Source of the DNA: Paracoccus lutimaris
GTDB lineage: Bacteria > Pseudomonadota > Alphaproteobacteria > Rhodobacterales > Rhodobacteraceae
NCBI RefSeq assembly: GCF_003337565.1
Contig: NZ_QPJL01000005.1
Coordinates: forward strand, 62,001-126,000
Direction of reading: 5' to 3'
DNA: 64,000 bases
The translations under genes and the position numbers were made by a program. The stretch's first letter is position 1. Each line of letters starts with the position of its first letter. Below, piece by piece: positions 34,098 through 60,113 of this stretch. Under the pieces are notes generated by a model. The model saw nothing but the letters and a program-made list of their open reading frames with translations. It did not search any database and was not told the origin of the DNA.

Positions 34098-35774
34098 TCA
34101 TTCCGCCGCCAGACGCGAGATGATCACCGTCACCTCGGGCTTCTTGCCGATTTCCTCCATCGCGACCTGACGGGTGATCTTGCGGATCCCGTCCTCAAGC
34201 TTGTCGTCATCCATGACGACCTTGCCATCGACGCGCTCAAGGAACTCGGCCAGTTCGCTTTCGATATTGCTGGCCAGCGGTACACCGGCACGGCCGGTTT
34301 CGGGCAGGCCCGACAGCTCGACCCAGGCATCGGGCAAGGGATTGTCGTCCTCGTCGATGATGACCGAGACCGTGGCATGACCGTTCAGCGCCATGCGGAT
34401 GCGGTCGCGCACGACCCCGTCCATGGCGCCGATCAGCACCGAGCCGTCCAGATACAGCCGGCCGGTATCGATCTGGTCGACGACGCGCGGCGCATCCCCG
34501 GTCAGGTCCAGCATGGTGCCGTTGGTGGCGATGGCCGAGGCGATGCCGCGGGCCTCGGCCAGCTTTGCATGCTCGCGCAGGTGCATATGCTCGCCATGCA
34601 TGGGAATGACGATCTGCGGTTTCAGCAGCTCATGCACCGCCTGGATATCCGGGCGGTTCGCGTGGCCCGAGACGTGATAGACCCCGTCATCGGCATCATA
34701 AAGATCGACGCCCTTTTCGCTGAGCGCATTCATGATGCGGATCACGCCGCGCTCATTGCCCGGAATCGTGCGCGAGGAAAACAGGAAGCTGTCCCCCTCT
34801 TTCAGCTCGACCCCCAGATAGCGGCCGCGCGACAGCTGCGCGCTGGCGGCCCGGCGCTCGCCCTGCGAGCCGGTGACGATCAGCATGACCTTGTCGCGGG
34901 GCAGGTCTGCCGCCTCTTCCGGGCCGATCACGGCGGGAAAGCGGTCAAGAATGCCGGTTTCGGTCGCCACCGTGATCATGCGACGCATGGCGCGGCCCAG
35001 AAGGCAGATCTTGCGCCCGGCCGCGACGCCCGCCTCGGCCAGCGTGCGCAGGCGGGCGATGTTGCTGGCGAAGGTCGTTGCCACCACCATCTGCTTTTGC
35101 CCCATGACGAAATCCAGGATCGGATTGGCCAGGATCGCCTCGGAGCGACCGGGATGGGGTGAAAAGACGTTGGTCGAATCGCAGGTCAGGACCTTGATTC
35201 CCTGCCCTTCATGGGCGATCTCATGCCACAGAATCGGGTCGAACGCCTCGCCGACCACGGGGGTGCCGTCCAGCTTGAAGTCGCCGGTATGGACGATCCG
35301 GCCCGCAGGCGTGTCGATGATCAGCGCCGAGCTTTCCGGGATCGAGTGGCTGACCGGCACGAACTGCACCTTGAAGGGGCCTGCCTCGACCACTGCCGGA
35401 CGCGGCGCGTGGATATGCAGCTGGTCGGTGGGCTGGCCCGCCTCTTCCAGCTTCAGCCGCGCAAGCGCGCCGGTAAAGCGGCGGCAATGCACCGGCTTTT
35501 GCAGCTTGGGCCACAAAAGGCCAAGCGCGCCGACGTGATCTTCGTGCCCATGGGTGATGAAGATCGCGTCAATGCGGTTGCGGTTCGCCTCGAGCCAGGC
35601 CAGATCGGCCATGATCAGGTCGATCCCCGGCGCGCTGTCCATGTCGCCAAAGGTCACGCCCAGATCGACGACGATCAGCCGTTCGCGCCCCGGCTCGCCA
35701 TAGCCATAGACATAGGCGTTCATGCCGATTTCGCCCGCGCCGCCCAGCGGCAGATAGATCAGGCGTTCAGCCAT
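34098..35774 (-). CDS. rnj: Ribonuclease J
   Basis: RNase J is a zinc-dependent endo- and 5'-exoribonuclease that matures and degrades RNA. The chosen start MAERLIYLPLGGAGEIGMN gives 558 residues. It has the metallo-beta-lactamase motif THGHEDHVGAL, the later zinc ligands in HTGDFKLDGTP, a beta-CASP domain with TCDSTNVFSPHPGRSE and VSGHANRPD, and a C-terminal dimerisation domain. The start overlaps the end of coaX by 8 nt. RNase J is typical of alphaproteobacteria of this group. The order nuoN-birA-coaX-rnj is conserved in Rhodobacteraceae. Confidence 0.95.
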   Translation of the reverse strand: MAERLIYLPLGGAGEIGMNAYVYGYGEPGRERLIVVDLGVTFGDMDSAPGIDLIMADLAWLEANRNRIDAIFITHGHEDHVGALGLLWPKLQKPVHCRRFTGALARLKLEEAGQPTDQLHIHAPRPAVVEAGPFKVQFVPVSHSIPESSALIIDTPAGRIVHTGDFKLDGTPVVGEAFDPILWHEIAHEGQGIKVLTCDSTNVFSPHPGRSEAILANPILDFVMGQKQMVVATTFASNIARLRTLAEAGVAAGRKICLLGRAMRRMITVATETGILDRFPAVIGPEEAADLPRDKVMLIVTGSQGERRAASAQLSRGRYLGVELKEGDSFLFSSRTIPGNERGVIRIMNALSEKGVDLYDADDGVYHVSGHANRPDIQAVHELLKPQIVIPMHGEHMHLREHAKLAEARGIASAIATNGTMLDLTGDAPRVVDQIDTGRLYLDGSVLIGAMDGVVRDRIRMALNGHATVSVIIDEDDNPLPDAWVELSGLPETGRAGVPLASNIESELAEFLERVDGKVVMDDDKLEDGIRKITRQVAMEEIGKKPEVTVIISRLAAE

Positions 35775-36549
35775 GCCCTGTCTCCTTGTTATTATAATCA
35801 TGTATCAGACGCAGACCGTGCATGGTCAGATCGTCCTCGATGGCATCGAACAGATCAAAACCCTGATCGAAGAGCGGCGCAAGCCCGCCGGTGGCAATCA
35901 CCTTCATCGGCCGGGCGCGTTCCTGCCGGATCTTGTCGACAATGCCCTGTGTCAGGCCGATATAGCCCCAATAGATGCCCGACTGGATACAGGCGACGGT
36001 ATTGGTGCCGATCACCTTTTCGGGCATGGTCACATCGACATGGGGCAGCGCGGCAGCGGCCATGTGCAGCGCCTCAAGCGACAGGTTCACGCCCGGCGCG
36101 ATGACGCCGCCGATATAGGCGCCGTCCGTATCGACCACATCGAAGGTGGTCGCGGTGCCGAAATCGACCACGATCAGGTCCGGCCCGTGACGGTCAAAGG
36201 CCGCAACGGTATTCACCAGCCGGTCCGGCCCGACCACGGTGCCGAAATCGACGCGGGGAGCCACCGGCAGCCGCGTCTCGGGCTTGCCGACGACCAGCGG
36301 GCGGGTGTTGAAATAGCGGTTGCAGAGGACGCGCAGATTGAACAGCACGCGCGGCGCCGTGGTCGAGATGATGCAGGCGTCGATATCCAGGTCGAAATGG
36401 CGCAGGCTGATCATGGTCTGCAACCAGACGAAATATTCATCCGCCGTGCGCCGGTGATCGGTCGAGATGCGCCAATGCGACAGGAATTTCTCCCCGTCCC
36501 AGATCGAGAAGACGCTGTTGGTGTTTCCGGTATCGATGCACAGCAGCAT
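35767..36549 (-). CDS. coaX: Type III pantothenate kinase
   Basis: CoaX phosphorylates pantothenate in the first step of coenzyme A synthesis; unlike CoaA it needs a monovalent cation and is not feedback-inhibited. The 260-residue protein starts MLLCIDTGNTNSVFSIWDGE with the phosphate-loop DTGNTN. It has VGPDRLVNTVAAF and VDFGTATTFDVVD, then the GGVIAPGVNLSLEAL block, all family signatures. birA ends 3 nt upstream and rnj starts 8 nt inside its 3' end, so the genes are tightly coupled. Confidence 0.95.
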   Translation of the reverse strand: MLLCIDTGNTNSVFSIWDGEKFLSHWRISTDHRRTADEYFVWLQTMISLRHFDLDIDACIISTTAPRVLFNLRVLCNRYFNTRPLVVGKPETRLPVAPRVDFGTVVGPDRLVNTVAAFDRHGPDLIVVDFGTATTFDVVDTDGAYIGGVIAPGVNLSLEALHMAAAALPHVDVTMPEKVIGTNTVACIQSGIYWGYIGLTQGIVDKIRQERARPMKVIATGGLAPLFDQGFDLFDAIEDDLTMHGLRLIHDYNNKETGHG

Positions 36550-36552
36550 GAT

Positions 36553-37311
36553 CTAGCCCGTGAAATAGACATCGGCGGCGGGAATGACCTGCCGCCCCGA
36601 AGCGGCTTTCAGGATCAGCGCGCCGCCTTCGTCGATGCCCTCAAAAATGCCATGGCTTTCGGTGCCGCCGGTGCGGGCGATGATCGGCTCGCCCAGTTTC
36701 GCGGCGCGGGCCAGCCAGGCATTGCGGATCGGCGCAAAGCCGTAAGTGTCCAACTGCCCCTGCCAGCGGGCAAAGGCCACGGCCAGAAGGTCCAGGAACT
36801 CCTCGGGCGGGACGGTATGGCCGGTCTCACCCTTGACCGAAACAGGGGTGACGGCGCCCTGCTCAAGCGCGGCAGTTTCGGGCGCGGCGGCCAGATTGAC
36901 GCCGATGCCCACGGCCACCGCCTGCAGGCCGATGCCGGAGCCCGCGCTTTCCAGCAGAATCCCCGCGACCTTGCCGCCATTCAGAAGCACGTCATTGGGC
37001 CATTTGATCGCCAGCCGCGCGGCGGGACCGCAGGCATCGCCAAGCGCGTCGTAAAGCGCCAGCGCCGCGACAAAGGACAGTTGCGCCGCCCCGGCTGGCC
37101 CGCCCTTGGGCCTTAGAACCAGCGTGCCGGCGAAGTTTCCGGCCGGCATCGCCCAGCCGCGACCGCGGCGGCCCCTTGCCGCCGTCTGTTCGCGCGCCAT
37201 GATCCATGCGGGACCGGAAAGGCCGGGCGCCAGTCGCAGCGCCTCGGCATTGGTGCTGTCGGTGCGGGCCAGCACATGGCGGGCCACGCCCTCGGGCCAG
37301 GCGTCACTCAA
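36553..37311 (-). CDS. birA: Biotin-[acetyl-CoA-carboxylase] ligase (short BirA)
   Basis: BirA adenylates biotin and attaches it to the biotin carboxyl carrier protein. The catalytic domain is complete: [13 protein letters not shown], the biotin-binding [38 protein letters not shown] and VGIGVNLA. No N-terminal DNA-binding domain is present, so it cannot be a repressor. No good ATG exists; the open frame continues into nuoN. The likely start is a TTG at 37311 (reading [13 protein letters not shown]), which overlaps nuoN by 8 nt and gives 252 residues. The enzyme call is secure, the start is not. Confidence 0.9.
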   Translation of the reverse strand: MSDAWPEGVARHVLARTDSTNAEALRLAPGLSGPAWIMAREQTAARGRRGRGWAMPAGNFAGTLVLRPKGGPAGAAQLSFVAALALYDALGDACGPAARLAIKWPNDVLLNGGKVAGILLESAGSGIGLQAVAVGIGVNLAAAPETAALEQGAVTPVSVKGETGHTVPPEEFLDLLAVAFARWQGQLDTYGFAPIRNAWLARAAKLGEPIIARTGGTESHGIFEGIDEGGALILKAASGRQVIPAADVYFTG

Positions 37312-38794
37312 CGTGCGCAGGCTCGGCTGCGGCGGCTGGCTGGCTGGCGATGACAGGCCCCACCAGCGTTTCGGCGGCACGGCCCGCAGCGGTATCGACG
37401 CCGAACATGTTGATCGCGCCGACAACCATCAGCAGCGCCGGAACCATCAGGCCGACATATTGCACCGCGCCCATGCGGCTGGTCACGCCCTCGCTCTCGG
37501 CGCCGAAATACATGTAATAGACGATACGCAGGTAATAGAACGCCCCGATGACCGAGGCGATCACGCCCAGCACCGCAAGCCAGCCCATGCCCGCATCGAC
37601 CGCCGCCGTCAGCACGGCGTATTTCGCGAAAAAGCCCAGCATCGGCGGCACGCCCGCAAGGCTGAACATCAGGACCAGCATCGCCAGCCCCTTGACCGGA
37701 TCGGTCCAGGCAAAGCGGTTCAGCGAGGCCAGATCGGTGACCGGTACGCCGTCGCGTTCCATCGACAGGATGAAGGCGAAGGTGCCGACATTCATCACCG
37801 CATAGATGGCCATATAGACCAGCATCGCCTGCACGCCCAGCGTGGTGCCGGCGGCAAGGCCGACCAGCGCAAAGCCCATATGCGCGATCGAGGAATAGGC
37901 CATCAGACGCTTGATATTGGTCTGGCCGATACCGGCGATCGAGCCAAGGAACATCGACATCACCGCCAGCGCGGCGACGATCTGGCTCCAGTCGCCGATG
38001 ACATGGCCGAAGGCGTCAAAGACCAGCCGCGCGATCAGCGCCATGGCCGCGACCTTGGGTGCGGTGGCAAAGAAGGCGGTGACCGGCGTGGGCGAGCCTT
38101 CGTAAACGTCGGGCGTCCACATGTGGAAGGGCACGGCCGAGACCTTGAAGGCCAGACCGACCAGCATGAAGACCAGACCAAACAGCACGCCCAGCGACAG
38201 GTGGCCGGCATTGATTACGGTGATGATGCCCTCAAAGCTGGTGGTGCCGGCAAAGCCGTAAACCAGCGAGGCGCCGTAAAGCAGCAGACCGGAACTCAGC
38301 GAACCCAGCACGAAATATTTCAGGCCTGCCTCGGACGAACGGGCCGAGTCGCGGCGCATGGCGGCGACGACGTAAAGCGATAGCGATTGCAGCTCAAGCC
38401 CCATATACAGCGTCAGAAGATCGCCGGCCGAGACCATGAACATCATCCCCAAGACCGCCAGCGCGACGATGATCGGGAACTCAAAGCGCAGCATGTTGCG
38501 GCGCTGCATGTAATCGGCGCTGGTGGCCATGACGGCGGCGGCGGCGATCAGGATCACCACCTTGGCAAAGCGCGAGAAGCCGTCATCGATGAACATGCCG
38601 TAAAAGGCCGTCTCATCCTCATGCGTGCCCAGGCCCAGCATGGCCGCGACGATCAGGAACATGGCGACCGTGGCCCAAAGCAGCGTCGAGGCCAGCTTGT
38701 CCTTGCCGAAGTAGGCCCCCGCCAGCAAGGCGATCAGGGCATATGCGGCCAGAACCACCTCGGGCAGAATGGTCGAGAAATCGAGCGAGGTCAT
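37304..38794 (-). CDS. nuoN: NADH-quinone oxidoreductase subunit N
   Basis: NuoN is an antiporter-like proton-pumping subunit of the complex I membrane arm. The 496-residue protein has about fourteen transmembrane helices, with [19 protein letters not shown] (conserved Glu), [42 protein letters not shown] (Lys and His-Met-Trp-Pro-Asp) and [17 protein letters not shown]. It is the last nuo gene; birA begins within its last codons. Length agrees with the P. denitrificans Nqo14 subunit (about 499). Confidence 0.97.
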   Translation of the reverse strand: MTSLDFSTILPEVVLAAYALIALLAGAYFGKDKLASTLLWATVAMFLIVAAMLGLGTHEDETAFYGMFIDDGFSRFAKVVILIAAAAVMATSADYMQRRNMLRFEFPIIVALAVLGMMFMVSAGDLLTLYMGLELQSLSLYVVAAMRRDSARSSEAGLKYFVLGSLSSGLLLYGASLVYGFAGTTSFEGIITVINAGHLSLGVLFGLVFMLVGLAFKVSAVPFHMWTPDVYEGSPTPVTAFFATAPKVAAMALIARLVFDAFGHVIGDWSQIVAALAVMSMFLGSIAGIGQTNIKRLMAYSSIAHMGFALVGLAAGTTLGVQAMLVYMAIYAVMNVGTFAFILSMERDGVPVTDLASLNRFAWTDPVKGLAMLVLMFSLAGVPPMLGFFAKYAVLTAAVDAGMGWLAVLGVIASVIGAFYYLRIVYYMYFGAESEGVTSRMGAVQYVGLMVPALLMVVGAINMFGVDTAAGRAAETLVGPVIASQPAAAAEPAHVE

Positions 38795-38803
38795 GGCTGC
38801 CCC

Positions 38804-42491
<3,688 letters not shown>

Positions 42492-42497
42492 ATCCGC

Positions 42498-42896
<399 letters not shown>

Positions 42897-43495
42897 TTAC
42901 AGCCCCTGCCCCGGCTTGACATCCTTCAGTTCCAGCTGCTTGGCCGGATCGCGCCACATCTGTTCCAGCACGTTCTGACGCTTGACGTCCTTGCGGTGGC
43001 GCATGGTCAGCACGATGGCGCCAATCATCGCGACCAGCAGCACAAGGCCGGCCAACTGGAACATCAGCGCATAGCGGTCATAAAGCAGCATGCCCAAGCC
43101 ACGGGTGTTCTGCACCCCCTCGACAATCGGCGCGGCGCGCAGGCTTTCGGCACTATCCGCCGAGGTCCAGCCCGACAGCGCCATGCCCAGCTGCGCCAGC
43201 AGCACCAGCCCGATCAGCAGTCCCAGCGGCAGCGACCGCGCCAACTCGCCCTTCAGCTCGGCAAAGTCCACGTCCAGCATCATGACGACGAACAGGAACA
43301 GCACCGCCACCGCGCCGACATAAACCACGATCAGCAGCATGGCGACGAATTCGGCACCCTGCAGCACGAACAGCCCCGAGGCCGACAGGAAGGCAAGGAT
43401 CAGCCACAACACCGAATGCACCGGATTGCGCCCGATCACGACCATGAAGCCCGCAACACAGGCACTGATCGCAAACAGGTAGAATGCAAAGATCA

Positions 43496-43499
<4 letters not shown>
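42897..43499 (-). CDS. nuoJ: NADH-quinone oxidoreductase subunit J
   Basis: NuoJ is a five-helix membrane subunit next to the quinone channel. Its 200 residues begin [75 protein letters not shown], the strongly conserved N-terminal block with its flexible third helix (pi-bulge). A cytosolic tail ([19 protein letters not shown]) follows the last helix. The start overlaps the preceding carboxymuconolactone-decarboxylase-like ORF by 4 nt. Confidence 0.97.
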
Positions 43500-44570
<1,071 letters not shown>

Positions 44571-44573
44571 GGC

Positions 44574-45626
<1,053 letters not shown>

Positions 45627-45629
45627 TCA

Positions 45630-46406
45630 TCACGCCGCGGGAATGCCGCGTGTCTTGCATTCCTGCAAGGTGTCTTTCGTTGTCATCACCGTCAGCCCCA
45701 TCGGACGTTCCCCCGAAAGGGTAAAGACCGATCCGACGACCACCTTGCCGTCACGTTCGTCCCGAATGGTCCGGATGTGACGGGCATAGGGCGTCCCGTT
45801 GGCGTCGGCCCAGCTGGCCAGCGCGCATGTGGCATAGGCGAAGGCCGTGTCGGCGTCCACCCCGCGGCGCAGGTTGGCCTGCACTTCGACAAGGCTGTTG
45901 CCGCTTTTCTTGTTGCTGTCGAAGCTCTTGACCTCGGCGCCCTGGAAATCCTTGGGCTCGGCCGCGAAGCTTGCCGGCAGGTTCAGCCGCATCGGCTTGG
46001 TGCGCGCGGCGAACTCGGCCAGCGCACGCTCCTGCGCCGTCGGCTCGCGCGGTGCGATGGGCGCCATGTCCGGCATGCCCGACAGATCCAGCCCCAGATT
46101 GGCGTTCAGGGCCAAAAGGTCGGCCTCGGTCACGGCGAATGCGTCGCGCCCTTCCGAGCTGTCCAGCGCCATTTCGGTCACCGAGCCATCGGGTTCCAGA
46201 ATCAGGATCTCGCCCGATTTGGTCGAGATGCGGCCCCGGCTCAGCACCTTCTTGTCGGGCGATCCGGCATCGCTGTGCAGCACCGCCACGTCCAGTTGCT
46301 CGGGCTTGGCGCGGGGACGCGATTCGCCCTTCTCGCCGCCGCAAGCGACAAGAAGCGTCAGCATCGCCCCCGTTCCGATCAACCGTGCCATGGCGCTGCG
46401 CCGCAT
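45630..46406 (-). CDS. Putative lipoprotein between nuoG and nuoH
   Basis: The 258-residue protein starts MRRSAMARLIGTGAMLTLLVACGGEKG, a lipoprotein signal with lipobox LVAC. The mature part is soluble, with VLSRGRISTKSGEILILEPDGSVTEMALDSSEGRDAF and a C-terminal CALASWADANGTPYARHIRTIRDERDGKVVVGSVFTLSGERPMG. It starts 4 nt after the nuoG stop and ends 18 nt before nuoH, so it is within the operon. No known family is recognised. Since complex I subunits are cytosolic or membrane-bound, a periplasmic lipoprotein here is surprising; it may only share expression. Confidence 0.75.
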   Translation of the reverse strand: MRRSAMARLIGTGAMLTLLVACGGEKGESRPRAKPEQLDVAVLHSDAGSPDKKVLSRGRISTKSGEILILEPDGSVTEMALDSSEGRDAFAVTEADLLALNANLGLDLSGMPDMAPIAPREPTAQERALAEFAARTKPMRLNLPASFAAEPKDFQGAEVKSFDSNKKSGNSLVEVQANLRRGVDADTAFAYATCALASWADANGTPYARHIRTIRDERDGKVVVGSVFTLSGERPMGLTVMTTKDTLQECKTRGIPAA

Positions 46407-46410
46407 TGCC

Positions 46411-49018
<2,608 letters not shown>

Positions 49019-49029
49019 CCAACCCCCGC

Positions 49030-49440
49030 TCATTTCGCCACCAGCAGGCTGCCGATGATGGTCTTCTTCTGCATCTCGGCGCGGCCGATCCTGCAGAAGC
49101 TCTCGGGGTCGTTCTTTTTCGCGCCGTTGCGGGCCAGATAATCCTCGGCCACGGCATAGATGCGCTTTTTCTCGGTCTTGCTGTCCAGGAAGGCGTCGAT
49201 CTGCTCGTCCGAATAGCCCTTTTTGCGGGCATAGGATTGCAGCTTCCGCGCCTCGCCATAGGCATAGAAGATACGCGCATTGATCGTCGGGCAGGTCTTG
49301 CGGATGCGGTCGGCGATGCGCGCGGCGATTAGCCGGTCATTGACGTATTTTTCCTGCGACAGCGGCTCAAGTGCTGCGGCGGGCGCGGCCAGCGCGGTCA
49401 GGGCGATGGCGGCGGCGGTCAGGGCTTTCAGGGTTTTCAT
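49030..49440 (-). CDS. DUF5333-type exported protein in the nuo cluster
   Basis: From [27 protein letters not shown] the protein has 136 residues: a signal peptide, then [67 protein letters not shown] and FCRIGRAEM. The conserved pair of cysteines (KTCP and SFCR) and the helix-rich body match my memory of DUF5333, a family restricted to Rhodobacteraceae-like bacteria. The upstream open frame to 49536 lacks a plausible start. The function is unknown; it sits between nuoF and nuoG with two other exported proteins. Confidence 0.75.
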   Translation of the reverse strand: MKTLKALTAAAIALTALAAPAAALEPLSQEKYVNDRLIAARIADRIRKTCPTINARIFYAYGEARKLQSYARKKGYSDEQIDAFLDSKTEKKRIYAVAEDYLARNGAKKNDPESFCRIGRAEMQKKTIIGSLLVAK

Positions 49441-49532
49441 GGCGATTGCCTCCTGCATGTCATGAAGGCGCTTCATAACATGCAGGGTGTTCAGGCTCCC
49501 GACACAGGCTGGTGTGCATTTCGTGAAGACGC

Positions 49533-49928
49533 TCATGCGCAGCCCCCGAAATACCAGACCCGGATCTCACTCTCGGCGAGCGCATTCAGCCTCAGCGCGC
49601 CCGGCGCGCCCTGACCAGATTTGGTGCAGAAATGCGCGGCGGCCTGACGGGCGCGGCCCTCATCCGCCTCGGTGGTCGGCTGGCCATCATTGCGGATCAC
49701 CGCGTGCCCCGAGGCGACGGGGCTGGGCGTGATCCGCAGCTCCTCGCCGGTCACCGGATCCTTTTCGACGATCTCGACGTAATCAAGGACGTCGGCGGCG
49801 AAATAGACCTTCATCGGGACGCCATCGACGGAAAGAAGCATCGGCGGATGTTCCGCGTCCGTTGTGGCGCAGGCGGCCAGACCGGCAAGGCACAGCAGCG
49901 CAAGGGCCTTCGCCCCCCGCTTCGCCAT
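49533..49928 (-). CDS. Putative lipoprotein after nuoF
   Basis: From [24 protein letters not shown] the protein has 131 residues, with lipobox LAAC. The mature part contains [54 protein letters not shown] and ends in [16 protein letters not shown]. An ATG further up (near 49961) would add MMGFGLAYGI and still be compatible. It lies 53 nt after nuoF. The family is not recognised. Together with its two neighbours it forms a block of three exported proteins inserted between nuoF and nuoG. Confidence 0.72.
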   Translation of the reverse strand: MAKRGAKALALLCLAGLAACATTDAEHPPMLLSVDGVPMKVYFAADVLDYVEIVEKDPVTGEELRITPSPVASGHAVIRNDGQPTTEADEGRARQAAAHFCTKSGQGAPGALRLNALAESEIRVWYFGGCA

Positions 49929-49981
49929 GATCCCGTATGCCAGTCCGAAACCCATCATCCCCGTCCTTACGATCCCTGCCC

Positions 49982-51541
<1,560 letters not shown>

Positions 51542-51542
<1 letters not shown>

Positions 51543-52249
51543 CAGTAAACCTCGCCGTCATCGACGCGGTGCGAGAATTCGGTCTCGCCCCCCGCCGCCA
51601 ATAGTCTTGCCTGACCGACCCAATCGTCGGCCTCGATCCTTCCGCCCATCCGGCCCATGCGATGGGCGAAATCCGCGACCGCTGCGGCGTCCCATGCAGC
51701 GATCTGCGCGTAGCGGGTAACCCCGTTCTCGTGCAGCCAGTCGGACAGTTTCGGCCCGATGCCCTTGATCCGCTTGAGATCGTCGGGCGGGGCCGCCTTG
51801 GTCTTCTTGCCCGCCGCCGGTTTTGGCTTGGCAGCGGCCTTGGGCGCGGCTTTCGGCGCTTTGGCCTGAGCCTGGGGCGCGGCGGGTTCGGGTTCCACGG
51901 CCCTGGTTTCGCTCGCCGGCATCGCCCCGGCCATGATCGGCACCTGCACCACCGGACCCAGCCCCGGCTCCGGCCCAAGCGCACCGCCGACCAGCAGGCT
52001 TTCGGGCTGGCTGTCCATCATCTCGCGCTGCCAGTCGGTGCCGGTCGTGCCCTCATCGGCGAACAGCTCGGGTGTCTCGTGGCAGGTCAGCCAGACCAGC
52101 GTCGCCCCGAACAGGCCAAAGGTAATGGCGCCGAGAAACAGCCCCGCCAGCCAATGCAGATCGCCAACCCCCGAGACGAACAGCAGCACAACGACCCCGG
52201 CGATGGCCGCCACGATCCAGTTGTTCCTGCTGCATTCCGCCCGTTCCAT
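51542..52249 (-). CDS. Membrane protein with C-terminal helix-hairpin-helix domain
   Basis: The 235-residue protein has two N-terminal membrane helices (WIVAAIAGVVVLLFVSG and LAGLFLGAITFGLFGATLVWL), a Pro/Ala/Lys-rich linker (about 115-160), and a helix-hairpin-helix-type domain DDLKRIKGIGPKLSDWLHENGVTRYAQIAAWDAAAVADFA near 162-203. The same domain is fused to NuoE in some alphaproteobacteria, which links it to the neighbouring nuoE. It corresponds to an unidentified ORF between nqo2 and nqo1. The HhH fold usually contacts nucleic acids, but here it probably serves as a protein module. Confidence 0.8.
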
Positions 52250-52306
52250 CGCGATCCGCCCTGTTGCCGTGCCCGTATCGTCCCGCTTCGTTCCCGTTCC
52301 TGTCGA

Positions 52307-54694
<2,388 letters not shown>

Positions 54695-54698
<4 letters not shown>

Positions 54699-55309
54699 TT
54701 CTTGGCCTCCGCCGCCTTCTCGTCGCCCGGCAGGACGTATTTCGCGCCCTCCCACGGCGACAGGAAGTCGAACTGGCGGTATTCTTGGACCAGGTTCACC
54801 GGCTCATAGACGACGCGCTTCTCGACATCGTTCCAGCGCACCTCGACATAGCCGGTGGTGGGGAAGTCCTTGCGCAGCGGATGGCCGCGGAAGCCGTAAT
54901 CGGTCAGGATGCGGCGCAGATCCGGATGGCCGGAGAAATAGATCCCGAACATGTCGAAGACCTCGCGCTCATACCAGTTGGCACCGGGAAAGACGCCGAT
55001 CAGGCTGGGCACCATCTCGTCCTCGCGGACCTTGGCTTTCACCCGGATGCGCAGGTTCTGGTACATCGACAGCATGTGATAGACGATGTCGAAGCGCGCC
55101 GCGCGCGCCGGGTGGTCCACCGCCGTGATGTCGATCAGCGTCGCAAAGCGGCAGTTCGGGTCGTTGCGCAGAAACTCGATCAGCGGCACCACGCCAGACA
55201 GCGTGGCCTCGACGGTCAGTTCGCCAAAGGCGATATTCGTGTCGACCACCTCATTGGGGCGGCGCAGCGAGATATGCTCGGCCAGTTCCAGCAGGGCCTC
55301 ATCAGACAT
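54695..55309 (-). CDS. nuoC: NADH-quinone oxidoreductase subunit C
   Basis: NuoC is the 30-kDa-type peripheral subunit without cofactors that packs against NuoD. The 204-residue protein has [93 protein letters not shown], the strongly conserved family signature. It is separate from NuoD, unlike the fused NuoCD of enterobacteria. nuoB lies 3 nt upstream. Confidence 0.97.
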
Positions 55310-55312
55310 GGC

Positions 55313-56367
<1,055 letters not shown>

Positions 56368-56379
56368 TTATCGGCTTTC

Positions 56380-56739
56380 TCAGCCGATCCGGCCCAGATG
56401 CGTGTCGCGAAAACCGCTGCTCAGCTTAAGGCCCAGCCCCAACGCACGGTCGGTGCCGATATGGGCAAGCCACAGCCCGCCAGCCGCGATCAGCGCCACC
56501 GACCCCAGTGCCACCCCCAGCACCGTCAGCAGAAAGGGCAGCGCGTAAATATGCGTGGCATTATAGACGATTGCGCCGAAACGCGGCCCGGCCAGATAGG
56601 CCAGCATCGCCAGATCGGGCGCGATCAGCAGCCCGATCCAGACCAGCGCACTCCAGCCGGGTGCGGCGAATACGGCAACAAGCAGCCCGCCAAGCGCCAG
56701 CCCTGCCCCCTCAAGGCGTTGCCAGAGCGCGGTGCTCAC
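56380..56739 (-). CDS. DUF4260 family membrane protein
   Basis: The 119-residue protein has about four hydrophobic helices: ALWQRLEGAGLALGGLLVAVFAAPGWSALVWIGLLIAPDLAMLAYLAGPRFGAIVYNATHIYALPFLL, then WLAHIGTDRALGLGLKLSSGFRDTHLGRIG. The YNATH, AHIGTDRALG and FRDTHLG pieces are characteristic of DUF4260. It starts 7 nt downstream of uvrA on the same strand. No function is known for the family. Confidence 0.88.
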   Translation of the reverse strand: MSTALWQRLEGAGLALGGLLVAVFAAPGWSALVWIGLLIAPDLAMLAYLAGPRFGAIVYNATHIYALPFLLTVLGVALGSVALIAAGGLWLAHIGTDRALGLGLKLSSGFRDTHLGRIG

Positions 56740-56746
56740 ACGCGGC

Positions 56747-59605
<2,859 letters not shown>

Positions 59606-59681
59606 CGCCACGTCCCGATCACGTCCTGATTCCGCCAAGCGCAACACATAGGCATGATCGGCGAAATGGCAACCACAAACA

Positions 59682-59696
59682 GAACAAACACGAAAC
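59682..59696. promoter_or_regulatory. Putative alphaproteobacterial SOS (LexA) box upstream of uvrA
   Basis: GAAC-N7-AAAC on the plus strand (GTTT-N7-GTTC on the minus strand) matches the known alphaproteobacterial LexA site GTTC-N7-GTTC in seven of eight fixed positions. It lies 77-91 bp before the uvrA ATG in the divergent region. uvrA is LexA-controlled in several relatives, so the function is plausible but not proven here. Confidence 0.5.
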
Positions 59697-59759
59697 ATTC
59701 CGACTTGCAGCGCCGGCTTCCCTGCCCCACCATGCAAGCGAGTCGAAAAAGGAGGCACC

Positions 59760-60113
59760 ATGACCCGACAGAGCTATCAGGGCAGCTGCCAATGCGGCAG
59801 CGTCGCCTATGAGGTGCAGGCCGATCTGGACGAAACCTTCACCTGCAACTGCTCGCGCTGCCAGCGGCTGGGCTTCGTGCTGACCTTTGTGCCCAAGGCA
59901 GATTTCCACCTGACCAGCGACGGGCCGGTGACGGAATATCTGTTCAACCGCAAGCAGATACATCACCGCTTCTGTCCGACCTGCGGTGTGGAATCCTACG
60001 CCTTCGGCACGGGGCCGGACGGGGCCGAGGTGGTGGCCGTGAACGTGAACTGCCTCGACGGCATCAATCCGCGTGAACTGGCCAGCCAGGCGGTAGACGG
60101 GGCGAGCTACTAG
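59760..60113 (+). CDS. GFA/CENP-V family zinc protein
   Basis: The 117-residue protein has the family zinc ligands: [24 protein letters not shown] and the second site [15 protein letters not shown]. This is the fold of glutathione-dependent formaldehyde-activating enzyme (Gfa), but most members have no demonstrated activity. A strong Shine-Dalgarno AAGGAGG precedes the ATG. The stop codon lies in a CTAG shared with the stop of the convergent moaA. Confidence 0.92.
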   Translation: MTRQSYQGSCQCGSVAYEVQADLDETFTCNCSRCQRLGFVLTFVPKADFHLTSDGPVTEYLFNRKQIHHRFCPTCGVESYAFGTGPDGAEVVAVNVNCLDGINPRELASQAVDGASY

